A DNA stretch of 64,000 bases, from NCBI GenBank assembly GCA_029556545.1, contig JAKQEQ010000017.1, positions 124,001-188,000 on the forward strand, read 5' to 3'. Positions 32,445 through 41,227 of this stretch are shown in pieces (position 1 is the first letter of the stretch; every line of letters begins with the position of its first letter). The position numbers and the translations under genes were made by a program. This stretch comes from Candidatus Hydrogenedentota bacterium. GTDB lineage: Bacteria; Hydrogenedentota; Hydrogenedentia; Hydrogenedentales; JAGMZX01. A model generated the notes under the pieces. It saw only the letters and a list, made by a program, of their open reading frames with translations, was not told the origin of the DNA and made no database searches.

Positions 32445-34880
32445 TCACGGCGCTGGTTGGTCCAGCAATTCGCGAACGCGCCGCAACAGTTCCTGCCGGT
32501 CATACGGCTTCTGTATCACCTGCATGCCCTCGGCCAGCACAAACCGGCTGTGAATGGCGCTGGGGCTGTACCCGGTCGTAAACAGGGCACGCAAATCGGG
32601 CCGCTGGCGCCGGACATAGTCATAGACCTCTTTGCCCCCCAGACGCGGCATGACGACATCCAACAGCGCGAAGACAATCTCGTCGCTATGCCGCTCGAAG
32701 ACCTCGATGGCCTCCCGCCCGTCGGTGGCTTGGTATACCCGATATCCGGCAAGTTCGAGGGTGCGTGCGGCCACGTCGCGTACCGCCGGGTCGTCTTCCG
32801 CGATGAGTATGGCCTCCGCCCCGCCGCGCGCGGGAAGGGTGGGGCTCCGTTCAACATCGATAGCGCGCCGGGCTACAACCGGCAGGTATATCTTGAATAC
32901 CGCGCCGTGCCCAGGTTCACTGTACACGTTGATGGCGCCGTCGTGCTGCTGAACGATTCCATAAACCGTCGCCAGGCCGAGCCCGGTGCCCTTGCCGAAT
33001 TCCTTGGTGGTGAAGAAAGGGTCGAAGATTCTGGACATGGTCTCGGCGTCCATGCCGTGGCCGGTGTCGGAGACGCTCAGCAAGACGTATCGCCCCGGCG
33101 CTGCCCAAGCGTGGGTGCGGCAATACTCGCCGTTCAGCAGTACGTTATGCGTTTCGATGGTCATCGTGCCGCCTTCCGCCATGGCGTCGCGCGCGTTCAC
33201 GCAGAGATTGATGAGCACCTGCTCCATCTGGGTTCGGTCCGCGTGCACCAACCCGAGCCGGGTGCCTGGGATGAAGTCCACCTCGATATCCTCGCCGATG
33301 ACACGACGCAGCATGAGCAGCGCGTTGTCGATCACTTGGTTGAGGTCGAGGTCCTCCAGCTTGAGCATCTGGCGTCGACCGAAGGCGAGAAGTTGGCGCA
33401 CGAGGTTCGCGGCGCGCTCCGCGGCTTCCTGGATTCCCCGGAGGTCCTCGTGGCTGGGGTCCGTCGGCGGAAGGTCGCTGAGCGCGAAATCAACGCGGGC
33501 GAAGATGGCCTGCAGAATGTTGTTCAGATCGTGGGCGATGCCGCCCGCCAACTGTCCCACTGCCTCCATTTTCTGCGACTGGCGCAGTTGTTCCTCGATA
33601 CGGAGTTCCTCCGTGATATCCCGCTTGACGGCCACGAAGTTCGTGACTTCCCCCGTCGCGTCGACTACGGGCGAGATCGTGCATTCCTCCGTGTACCGGG
33701 AACCATCCTTGCGGTGGTTTACGAATCTGCCGAACCAGTTCTTGCCCGCCAGGATGGTCTCCCACAATTCGCGGTAGAAAGCCGCGTCCTGCTCACCACT
33801 GCGCAGGAACCGTGGGTTATGCCCCACGACTTCGCTCGTCGAGTAGCCGGTCATGCGCTCGAAAGCCGGATTCACGTACACGACGCGCGCGTCCTTGTCG
33901 GTAATCATCACCGCTTCGCTGGTCTGGGTGATCGCGGCCGTAAGGCGTTGGCTTTCTCGTTCGGCCCGGACGCGCGCCGTGATGTCCTGGGCCGTGAACA
34001 CGACGCCCGCCGAAAGATTCCCCGGCGTCAGAGCGGTCGAACTGAGTATGACGTGGATGACGGAACCGTCCTTGCGTTGCCAGCGGGTCTCGATGCGGCC
34101 GGTGCCTGTGGCGCGGATTTGCGCGTACTTCTCCCGTCCCACGCGTTCGAATTCCGCATCATCGGGATACAGCATGCGCGCGCTCCGGCCGAGGAGTTCC
34201 TCCCGCGCGTAGCCGGTCATTTCGCACATGCAGTCGTTGACTTCCTCGAAGGCCCGGTCCACCATGACGCCGATGCCAACCGGGGCCGCTTCGAGAATGA
34301 CCCGCAACTTCGCTTCTCGTTCTTCGAGCGCCTCCTTGGCGGCGAACAGGTCAGTGACGTCTCGCGCGGCGTCGATGACATGTGTCACGCGGCCCGCACG
34401 GTCCTTGATCGGCGACAGCAGCACGTCCACATGCTTACATGTCCCGTCTTTCTGTCGCTGCAGGTGGTGGAAGTTGATGGGCCGACCCTCGGCGAGTACG
34501 GTCTCGAACGGACAGCGTACGCCGTCCCATGTGCAAGGTTCGACGAGGTCGTGTACGACGTCGAAGCAAGTCCGGCCGATGACCGCGTCCCGGGTCAAAC
34601 CCAGGCCGGACAGAGCCGAAGTGTTAATATCGACAATCCGGTACTGCGCGTCGATTACCAGAATATCTTCGTGGATGCTGTCGAGTAACGTCCGGTAATA
34701 GCGTTCTGTGGCTTCGAGGCTCGTCCCGGTGTCCCGTGGAACCTCGACGTCAGCTGCGGCTTTGCTCGACACGGACCGCGCCTCGACGGGCGGTTCGGAG
34801 GAGGCTTGCCTGGCAAGGGCGGCTTGCGCCTCGGCCAGGCGCGCTTCGAGTTCCTCGTACGAGGGACGATTCGGAGGCAT
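32445..34880 (-). CDS. PAS-domain hybrid sensor histidine kinase
   Basis: An 811-residue soluble sensor kinase. A short coiled coil (residues 5-25) precedes three PAS domains (about 58-180, 188-305, 310-425), each ending in the PAC-type pattern before the next. The kinase core has the H-box with His450 in GGIAHDLNNIL, the N-box Asn562 and the G-boxes DTGHGM and GTGLGL. A C-terminal receiver has the phosphoacceptor Asp741 in LLDVVMP. No membrane helix is seen, so it senses an internal or diffusible signal. The cysteines around 116-123 and 217-219 could bind a cofactor, but this is speculative. No partner regulator gene is adjacent. ATG 34880 has AAGGGG upstream. Confidence 0.92.
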   Translation of the reverse strand: MPPNRPSYEELEARLAEAQAALARQASSEPPVEARSVSSKAAADVEVPRDTGTSLEATERYYRTLLDSIHEDILVIDAQYRIVDINTSALSGLGLTRDAVIGRTCFDVVHDLVEPCTWDGVRCPFETVLAEGRPINFHHLQRQKDGTCKHVDVLLSPIKDRAGRVTHVIDAARDVTDLFAAKEALEEREAKLRVILEAAPVGIGVMVDRAFEEVNDCMCEMTGYAREELLGRSARMLYPDDAEFERVGREKYAQIRATGTGRIETRWQRKDGSVIHVILSSTALTPGNLSAGVVFTAQDITARVRAERESQRLTAAITQTSEAVMITDKDARVVYVNPAFERMTGYSTSEVVGHNPRFLRSGEQDAAFYRELWETILAGKNWFGRFVNHRKDGSRYTEECTISPVVDATGEVTNFVAVKRDITEELRIEEQLRQSQKMEAVGQLAGGIAHDLNNILQAIFARVDFALSDLPPTDPSHEDLRGIQEAAERAANLVRQLLAFGRRQMLKLEDLDLNQVIDNALLMLRRVIGEDIEVDFIPGTRLGLVHADRTQMEQVLINLCVNARDAMAEGGTMTIETHNVLLNGEYCRTHAWAAPGRYVLLSVSDTGHGMDAETMSRIFDPFFTTKEFGKGTGLGLATVYGIVQQHDGAINVYSEPGHGAVFKIYLPVVARRAIDVERSPTLPARGGAEAILIAEDDPAVRDVAARTLELAGYRVYQATDGREAIEVFERHSDEIVFALLDVVMPRLGGKEVYDYVRRQRPDLRALFTTGYSPSAIHSRFVLAEGMQVIQKPYDRQELLRRVRELLDQPAP

Positions 34881-35876
34881 TAATTACCCCTTCCCACCGG
34901 GCACAGCGAGCCGGCGCAGCCGCGCGGACGCCGTTGCCGCCACAAGTCGTCGGATCACATCCCGTCGAGAACTGCCAGCCCCCATGTTAATTGCCTCCCG
35001 ACACCGCATCACCTGCGCACAAGCCACCGTGCTTCACGCATAAAGAGAGGAAGCAACGTCGATAAGGTTTCGCTGGTCTAGGCGGGGCGCTTCACATGCA
35101 CCCGATGATCCTGTTTGGGACCTTTGCAAGACCTTTTCGCACGCGGCTTCCTGCTCGCGTTCGGGCCGATGACCACCCGACCGCCGCGTGCGCCTTCCTC
35201 TCTCGCGGGCTCTCACATGGCCCAGTTCCTGCCCCACGTATGTAGCGCGGACTTCAGCCCGCTTTTTTCGCGCCCTCCAGGGCGCACTACATACTCGCTA
35301 GGGGGATACGCGCACCGCTTTGGCCTCGTGTGGCATCGCCCTATCAACAACGGGTCGCCGCATCCTCACGTGACCGCCCTGCGCCCCGCGGGGCGCTACG
35401 ACGCCCTCACTACGCAATCCGCGTTGTTCTGGGCCTCTGGGTGTCGGGCTTCCGTCACGCGTTTCAAATGCAACTTCCCGTGGAAGGGTTCGCCCGAAGC
35501 CGTTTCACCGGGCCGCTTCCTTGTCGCGTTCATCACCGCGTTTCGCGCGGCCGGATTCCCGGCTTTCGCCGCGCCCCTCTTCCATCCGGGATTATATCAT
35601 AGCGATCGCCGATTGCCAAGAACTTTCTCGATGGCGCGTCTCTTCTGATGATCGCCAACACGTCCGAACGCCGAATGCTTCCCGCCTGTTGAGACTGCCA
35701 GTTCCGCACATAGTGCTCGCTACGGGGTCGGCGACCGTCCCGGTTTCGGCGGGCTTCCGCCTTCCTGGAAATCGCGCCTAAAAATCAATAAAATATCGCC
35801 TTGTCGCCTCGAACCATCCGGTGACAGTGGGGACACGCCCGGTGGCATCCCGAAGGCCGGAGTCAGGATAAACGTC
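34881..35876. other. about 1 kb without a recognisable gene
   Basis: This gap lies between the divergent sensor kinase and acyl-CoA synthetase genes. The longest frame (35115-35648, plus) has a composition unlike a protein and no recognisable motif or ribosome site. The one structured feature seen is the palindromic repeat at 35239-35293. An AT-rich patch near 35780-35800 may hold the promoter of the next gene. I recognise no structural RNA here. Confidence 0.5.
35239..35293. repeat. palindromic repeat in the gene-free region
   Basis: Outer arms TATGTAG and CTACATA enclose two GC-rich hairpin-like halves (GCGCGG...CCCGC and GCGCCC...GGGCGC) separated by a run of six T. The plan, a short outer arm plus two inner hairpins, is the same as at 2585-2640 although the sequence differs. 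Confidence 0.6.
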
Positions 35877-37973
35877 ATGTTGGAAGCTCTGCTGTATCCC
35901 AAGACCGTGGCTGTAATCGGCGCTTCGCGCACACCGGGCAAGGTGGGCCATGCCATTTTGTCTAACCTCATCAAGGGCGGATTCAGGGGGACCATTCTGC
36001 CGGTAAACCCAACTACGCACGAAATGATGGGGTTGCCCTGTTACGCGGACCCGGGCGCGGCCGGGGTCGAGGTGGACCTGAGCATCATCGTCGTACCGCC
36101 AAAGGCCGTACTCGATGCGATTCGCCGGTCGGCCGCGGCGGGCGTGAAAGCGGTGGCGGTGATCACCGCCGGGTTCAAGGAAGTGGGGGAGGATGGCGCG
36201 CGGCTTGAACACGAAATGGCCGCGTTGTGCCGCGACAAGGGATTACGATTGCTCGGTCCGAATTGCCTCGGCCTTATCAATACTGAGAACCGGATGAATG
36301 CCTCGTTCGCCGTGCAGACCCCGAAGCCGGGCCGCATCTCGGTCATTTCGCAGTCGGGCGCCCTGTGTACCGCCATCCTTGACTGGTCGATGGGGCGGGG
36401 CGTCGGGCTGGCGAAGTTGATCAGCATCGGCAACAAGGCGGACCTGAGCGAGATCGATCTGCTGGCCGCGCTTGCGGAAGACGAACAGACGCGCGTCATC
36501 GCTTGTTATCTCGAAAGCATCACCGCCGGCGACGAGTTCATCCGCGTGGCCGAGTCGGTGGCGTCGGTGAAGCCGGTAGTGATCCTTAAGGCGGGCACGA
36601 CAGCCGCGGGCGGGAAGGCAGCCAGTTCACACACGGGCAGTCTCGCGGGGGCGGACATTGCCTATGGCGCCGCATTCCGGCGGGCGGGTGTGGTGCGCGC
36701 GGACGATTTCGAGTCGCTGTTTGATTACGCGATGGCCCTGGCCATGCAGCCGCTGCCGAAGGGCGACAACGTGGCGGTCATCACGAACGCGGGCGGGCCG
36801 GGCATCATGGCGGCGGACGCCATTGAGACACGCGGCCTGAAGGTGCAACCGCTCCATCACGAGATATCGTCGTCCTTGAAAGAGAAGCTGCCCGCGGCGG
36901 CCAGCGTGGGCAATCCGATCGACGTGCTCGGCGACGCCGACCCGGACCGCTACGCCATCGCGCTCGATGCGGCCCTCGACGACACCTCGGTGGACGGCAT
37001 CGTTGTCATTCTGACGCCGCAGGCCATGTCGAAGCCGGCGGAGACGGCGCGGGCCGTCATCCAGCGCATCCGCGGCACGAAGCCCGTCCTGGCCGCGTTC
37101 ATGGGCGGGGCCGATGTGCTGCCGGCGCGCGACGAGTTTGTGGCGGCCAACCTGCCGGATTACCCGGCCCCCGAGCGCGCCGTGGCGGCCCTGAAAGCCA
37201 TGTGCGATTATGCGGCGTGGCGGCGGCGCCCGCCGCGCGTGGTCACGCGCTTCCCCGTGAACCGGCGGCGCGTCGAGCGCGTGCTGTCGCGCATGGCCCG
37301 GTCCGGGCGGTTCGAGGTGGGTGAGGCGGACGCAAAGGAGATTCTGCGCGCGTATGACTTCAACGTGCCGCCGGGGCAGATTGCGCGCGACGCGGAGGAA
37401 GCCGTCGCGGTGGCGGACCGCGTCGGGTATCCCGTGGCGATGAAGATTGTCTCGCCCGACATCATTCACAAGTCCGATTTCGGCGGGGTGCGGCTCGGGC
37501 TGTCGAATGCGGGGCAAGTATTGGACGCCTTCGACCTGATGATGGTGCGGATCGCGCGGCGCGCGCCGGAGGCGAAGCTGACGGGCGTGTATATCGAGCG
37601 CATGTGCAAGCCCGGCCGCGAAGTCATTCTCGGGATGCATCGGGACCCGCAATTCGGTCCGATGCTGATGTTCGGGCTCGGCGGCATCTTCGTCGAGGTG
37701 ATGAAGGACGTCAGCTTCCACCTCGCGCCGATCACGCAGGAAGAGGCCATGGAAATGCTCATGGGCACGCGCTCGTACGCCCTGTTGAAGGGGGCGCGCG
37801 GGCAGGGGGCCGTCGACCTCGGCGGCATCGCGGGCGCGCTCCAGCGCATCAGCCAATTGGCCACGGATTTCCCCCGCATCGTGGAAATGGATATCAACCC
37901 CTTCATCGTAGGGGAAGTGGGCACACAACCCGTCGTCGCGGACGCGCGCCTGACCCTCGCGGAGGCCTCGTAA
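35877..37973 (+). CDS. NDP-forming acyl-CoA synthetase, alpha-beta fusion
   Basis: A 698-residue enzyme of the acetyl-CoA synthetase (ADP-forming) family. It interconverts an acyl-CoA and the free acid while making or using ATP. The N-terminal CoA-binding Rossmann domain (VAVIGASRTPGKVG) leads into two succinyl-CoA-ligase-like domains with the phosphohistidine His252 in SSHTGSLAG. A C-terminal ATP-grasp domain (about 475-690) follows, with HKSDFGGV. It does not have the GNAT tail found in PatZ-type members; a GNAT domain is instead attached to the next gene's product. The gap to that gene is four bases, so the two are probably co-translated and act on acyl-CoA pools together. Confidence 0.9.
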   Translation: MLEALLYPKTVAVIGASRTPGKVGHAILSNLIKGGFRGTILPVNPTTHEMMGLPCYADPGAAGVEVDLSIIVVPPKAVLDAIRRSAAAGVKAVAVITAGFKEVGEDGARLEHEMAALCRDKGLRLLGPNCLGLINTENRMNASFAVQTPKPGRISVISQSGALCTAILDWSMGRGVGLAKLISIGNKADLSEIDLLAALAEDEQTRVIACYLESITAGDEFIRVAESVASVKPVVILKAGTTAAGGKAASSHTGSLAGADIAYGAAFRRAGVVRADDFESLFDYAMALAMQPLPKGDNVAVITNAGGPGIMAADAIETRGLKVQPLHHEISSSLKEKLPAAASVGNPIDVLGDADPDRYAIALDAALDDTSVDGIVVILTPQAMSKPAETARAVIQRIRGTKPVLAAFMGGADVLPARDEFVAANLPDYPAPERAVAALKAMCDYAAWRRRPPRVVTRFPVNRRRVERVLSRMARSGRFEVGEADAKEILRAYDFNVPPGQIARDAEEAVAVADRVGYPVAMKIVSPDIIHKSDFGGVRLGLSNAGQVLDAFDLMMVRIARRAPEAKLTGVYIERMCKPGREVILGMHRDPQFGPMLMFGLGGIFVEVMKDVSFHLAPITQEEAMEMLMGTRSYALLKGARGQGAVDLGGIAGALQRISQLATDFPRIVEMDINPFIVGEVGTQPVVADARLTLAEAS

Positions 37974-37977
37974 TCTC

Positions 37978-39858
37978 ATGAGCGATACACACCCCCTCAG
38001 CTACGACCCGAATTGGCGGGAGAAATACGCCGAGATGATTGCCACCGCGCGTGAGGCCGTCGCCTCCATCCAGCCCGGCCAGCGCATCTTCATCGGCACC
38101 GGCTGCGGCCAGCCGCTCGAACTCGTGCAGGCGCTGGTCGGTCGTTCCAAGGACCTCGCCGACACGGAGATCGTGCATCTGCTCACGATGGGCGACGCGC
38201 CCTACGCCGTGCGCGAACTCGCCGCCCATTTCTCGGTCAACAGCTTCTTCATCGCACAGAACGTGCGCGACATCATCCAGGAGGGGCTGGGCGGATACAC
38301 GCCCATTTTCCTGTCCGATATCCCGCGCCTGTTCAAGACGGGCCAGTTGCCGCTGGACGTGGCGCTTCTCCAGGTCTCGCCGCCGGACGAGGACGGCATG
38401 TGCAGCCTCGGCATTTCGGTCGACATCGTCAAGAGCGCGGCGGAAAACTCGCGGTTGGTCATCGCGCAGGTCAATCCCCAGATGCCGCGCACGCACGGCG
38501 ACAGCCTGTTGCATGTGTACGACTTCGATTTCCTTGTGCCGGTGGACGTGCCGCTCATCGAGGTGCCCGCGCCCGACCTCACGCCCGTGACCCGCGAAAT
38601 CGGCGAATACATCGCCGGGCTCATCGAGGACGGATCGACCATCGAGATCGGCATCGGCCGCATCCCGCAATCGGTCCTCGAATTCCTGAAGGACCGCAAG
38701 GATTTGGGCATCCACACCGAGATGTTCACCGACGCGCTGATCGACCTCATCGAGACCGGCGCGGTTACCGGCGAGCGCAAGAGCCTGGACCGGTGCAAAG
38801 TAGTGGCCAGTTTCGCCGTCGGCACGAAACGCTTGTACGACTACATCAATGACAACCCGACGTTCTGCTTTCACCCGACGGAATACGTGAACGACCCCTT
38901 CGTCATCGCGCAACAACACAAGATGGTGGCCATCAACGTCGCGCTCGAAGTCGATCTCACCGGCCAGGTCTGCGCCGACTCGCTGGGCACGCGCTTCTAC
39001 TCGGGGATCGGCGGGCAGGTCGACTTCAACCGCGGCGCGGCGCGCTCACAAGGCGGCAAGGCCATTATCGCGCTGCCGTCCACCGCGCGCGACGGCGCCG
39101 TCTCGCGGATCGTGACGCATCTGAGCCAGGGCGCAGGCGTGGTGACGACCCGCGGCGACGTCCACTACGTCGTCACGGAATACGGGTCCACCTACCTGCA
39201 CGGGAAAAGCGTGCAGGAACGCGCGCTCGCCCTCATCAGCATCGCGCACCCGAAATACCGCGAACAATTGCTGCGCGAGGCCATCGCGGCGAAATACGTG
39301 CGGCCCGAAATGGCCGACTTCGGCAACAAGATCGTCATCGGCCCGAAGGACATCCGCACCACCTACCTGCTCCACGACGGCACGCAACTCATTATTCGGC
39401 CCGTGCACCCGACCGACGAGCCGCGCGTCCGCGAACTCTTCTATTCGCTTTCGCAGGAATCCCTGTACACCCGCTTCATGAGCCGCATGAAGTGGGTGCC
39501 GCGGAAACAAGTCCAGGAATTTGTGTATATCGACCACCGCAACGAGGTCTCAATCGTCGCGACCGTCCCCGACGCCGACGGCGAGGAGATCGTTGCTATC
39601 GGCGGCTACTACCTCGAAGCCCCGACGAACCGCGCCGAGGTCGCCTTCGTCGTCCGCGACGCTTGGCAAAATCTCGGGATCGGCTCGTTTCTCTTTAAGC
39701 ACCTGACCAACATCGCCCGGCGCAACGGCATCGCCGGGTTCACCGCCGAAGTGCTGCGCGAAAACAAGTCCATGCAGCACGTGTTCAACAACAGCGGCCT
39801 CAAGACCCGGTCCGAACTGACCCAGGGCGTCTACCACTACGAGATGGCGTTTGAATAG
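37978..39858 (+). CDS. acetyl-CoA hydrolase/CoA-transferase fused to a GNAT acetyltransferase
   Basis: A 626-residue two-part protein. Residues 1-450 match the acetyl-CoA hydrolase/4-hydroxybutyrate CoA-transferase family, with paired CoA-transferase folds, the GIGGQVDFNRGAARSQGG loop near 345 and a likely catalytic Glu in ALEVDLTGQV near 325. Residues 470-620 form a GNAT N-acetyltransferase domain with the acetyl-CoA loop WQNLGIGSFL. The first part would move CoA between acyl groups. The second would acetylate a protein lysine or a small amine. Joining them suggests control of a CoA enzyme by acetylation, possibly the synthetase encoded just upstream. Confidence 0.88.
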   Translation: MSDTHPLSYDPNWREKYAEMIATAREAVASIQPGQRIFIGTGCGQPLELVQALVGRSKDLADTEIVHLLTMGDAPYAVRELAAHFSVNSFFIAQNVRDIIQEGLGGYTPIFLSDIPRLFKTGQLPLDVALLQVSPPDEDGMCSLGISVDIVKSAAENSRLVIAQVNPQMPRTHGDSLLHVYDFDFLVPVDVPLIEVPAPDLTPVTREIGEYIAGLIEDGSTIEIGIGRIPQSVLEFLKDRKDLGIHTEMFTDALIDLIETGAVTGERKSLDRCKVVASFAVGTKRLYDYINDNPTFCFHPTEYVNDPFVIAQQHKMVAINVALEVDLTGQVCADSLGTRFYSGIGGQVDFNRGAARSQGGKAIIALPSTARDGAVSRIVTHLSQGAGVVTTRGDVHYVVTEYGSTYLHGKSVQERALALISIAHPKYREQLLREAIAAKYVRPEMADFGNKIVIGPKDIRTTYLLHDGTQLIIRPVHPTDEPRVRELFYSLSQESLYTRFMSRMKWVPRKQVQEFVYIDHRNEVSIVATVPDADGEEIVAIGGYYLEAPTNRAEVAFVVRDAWQNLGIGSFLFKHLTNIARRNGIAGFTAEVLRENKSMQHVFNNSGLKTRSELTQGVYHYEMAFE

Positions 39859-39863
39859 AAGAA

Positions 39864-39891
39864 ATGCGGAATGCGGAATGCGGAATGCGGA
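39864..39891. repeat. tandem heptamer ATGCGGA, four perfect copies
   Basis: Four head-to-tail copies directly follow the stop of the CoA-transferase/GNAT gene. The unit length of seven would shift the reading frame if it lay in a gene. Confidence 0.85.
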
Positions 39892-40084
39892 AACTGAGGG
39901 CTGAACTGGAGACTACGTCCGTTGTGGCCGGCCTCCTGCTTGCCCGCCGAAGTCACGCGCCGCGCGCGACGAAGGCCGGGACCGGGCCACCGGCCCCGAC
40001 CGAAGGTCTCCAGAACCCACACCTCGGAGCGACAAAGAACACAGAGCCCCCAAGAGTTCCGCAATTCGCCAAAGGCGCACAAGT

Positions 40085-40126
40085 CCGAAACCCGAAACCC
40101 GAAACCCGAAACCCGAAACCCTAAAC
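40085..40126. repeat. tandem heptamer CCGAAAC, five copies plus degenerate ends
   Basis: Five perfect head-to-tail copies are followed by one CCTAAAC and a partial unit, ending about 18 bases before the next gene's start. Similar CCCGAA words recur inside that gene's proline-rich linker at about 40420-40560. Confidence 0.85.
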
Positions 40127-40144
40127 CCTGACCAGGATCAACTC

Positions 40145-41035
40145 GTGGCCCGATTCGCTCGATGCGCCAATCCCCACTGCGCCATAGTCTTGAACCTCGA
40201 CCGATTCCCCGAAGGCCGCCCCTGTCACAAATGCGGCGAGACGCGCCGGCTCCCTTTGCCGGAGACGGCCATCGAAACCGCGCCCGGACGCGGACGCGCG
40301 CCCCGGCGCGCCCTGGCGATCCTGGGCGGCCTCGCGATCGTCGCCGGCGCGGCCGCGGCGTTCCTGTCCCTGCGCGGGGATCACGCCCCGGAACCGCCGC
40401 CTGCGGCAGCCCCGGTAGCCGAACCCCGAACCCCGATGCCCGAACCCCAAGACCCGGTCCGCGAGCCTCAGCCCGCGAAACCCGAAGCCCGATCTCCGAT
40501 CTTCGACCGTCAACGCCCGGTTCCTGAAACCCGATCCCCGAAACCCGACTACACCACCTTTCGCAGGGCCTTGACCGAAAGCGAATTCATGCACGAGTAC
40601 GACCGCACCAGGCCCACGGACATCCAACAGTACGACGGCGCGCGCCTGCGGGTAGATCTCGCGTCCTTCCGCCTTTTCGTCGAGTTGGACACGCCCCACC
40701 GCACGCACCCCGGCCCCATCTATCAGTGGACCGGCCGCGGCGAAATCCTCCTCCCAGCGTGCGACGTCCTCGAAACGCCCCTCCTCTGCGACGTGGTCGG
40801 CGGACGGGTCCACGAAGTCCCGGCGGACGCCCTGCTCCAGAAGGACGACGCCCTCGCCGTCGACAAGGCCGCCATCACGCCCCTCGCCCGCGCGCAGGCC
40901 CGCGTCCAGGTCACCATCGACGTCGGCTTCCTCCACATGCTCTTCGTCCTCATCGACGCCGACGACGGCCTCCCGCCGATCCTCGCCGGATTCGGCTATA
41001 GCGGCCAGCGGCTGCCCGTCCGTCCCAAGGGCTGA
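40145..41035 (+). CDS. zinc-ribbon membrane protein of unknown function
   Basis: A 296-residue protein I do not recognise. The N-terminus has a Cys pair pattern (Cys7, Cys12, Cys27, Cys30) suggesting a small zinc ribbon in the cytoplasm. One membrane helix (about 53-76) follows, then a linker of about 60 residues built from Pro-Glu-Pro-Arg style repeats. A soluble C-terminal domain of about 160 residues (from DYTTFRRALTESEF) would be periplasmic. The start is GTG 40145 with AGGA upstream. The linker is coded by heptamer-like words related to the tandem repeat in front of the gene. The gene converges on the DUF4041 gene. Confidence 0.65.
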   Translation: MARFARCANPHCAIVLNLDRFPEGRPCHKCGETRRLPLPETAIETAPGRGRAPRRALAILGGLAIVAGAAAAFLSLRGDHAPEPPPAAAPVAEPRTPMPEPQDPVREPQPAKPEARSPIFDRQRPVPETRSPKPDYTTFRRALTESEFMHEYDRTRPTDIQQYDGARLRVDLASFRLFVELDTPHRTHPGPIYQWTGRGEILLPACDVLETPLLCDVVGGRVHEVPADALLQKDDALAVDKAAITPLARAQARVQVTIDVGFLHMLFVLIDADDGLPPILAGFGYSGQRLPVRPKG

Positions 41036-41227
41036 GCCGCAGATACGCCCTCCCCGAAAAGGAGAGTTAGTCCGCCTACCACGGAGGGGGGGTGCCCCGG
41101 AGCAGGATGCCCCCGGTCCTATGGCGGGCAGGACATCTCGCCCCCATACCACATCCCCTTTCCCCGCGGCGCAGAGCACCGCTGAGATGCGTTACACCGC
41201 GAGAGCGGCGTGACGAGGAGGTTTCCC

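Noticed and set aside
32243-32503. 86-codon frame upstream of the cold-shock gene
   Set aside because: It spans the cold-shock promoter and the end of the kinase gene and has no family similarity.
32421-34688. 755-codon open frame on the plus strand
   Set aside because: It is antisense to the sensor histidine kinase gene, whose domains are intact, and has no recognisable motif.
35115-35648. 177-codon open frame in the gene-free region
   Set aside because: No ribosome site, no motif, and it runs through the palindromic repeat, so it is unlikely to be a gene.
36627-37979. 450-codon open frame on the minus strand
   Set aside because: Antisense to the acyl-CoA synthetase gene; His/Arg/Asp-rich composition is typical of a shadow frame.
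40085-40126. Telomere-like CCCTAAA-type repeats suggesting a eukaryotic contaminant
   Set aside because: The unit is mainly CCGAAAC, with only one CCTAAAC, and bacterial genes flank it directly.
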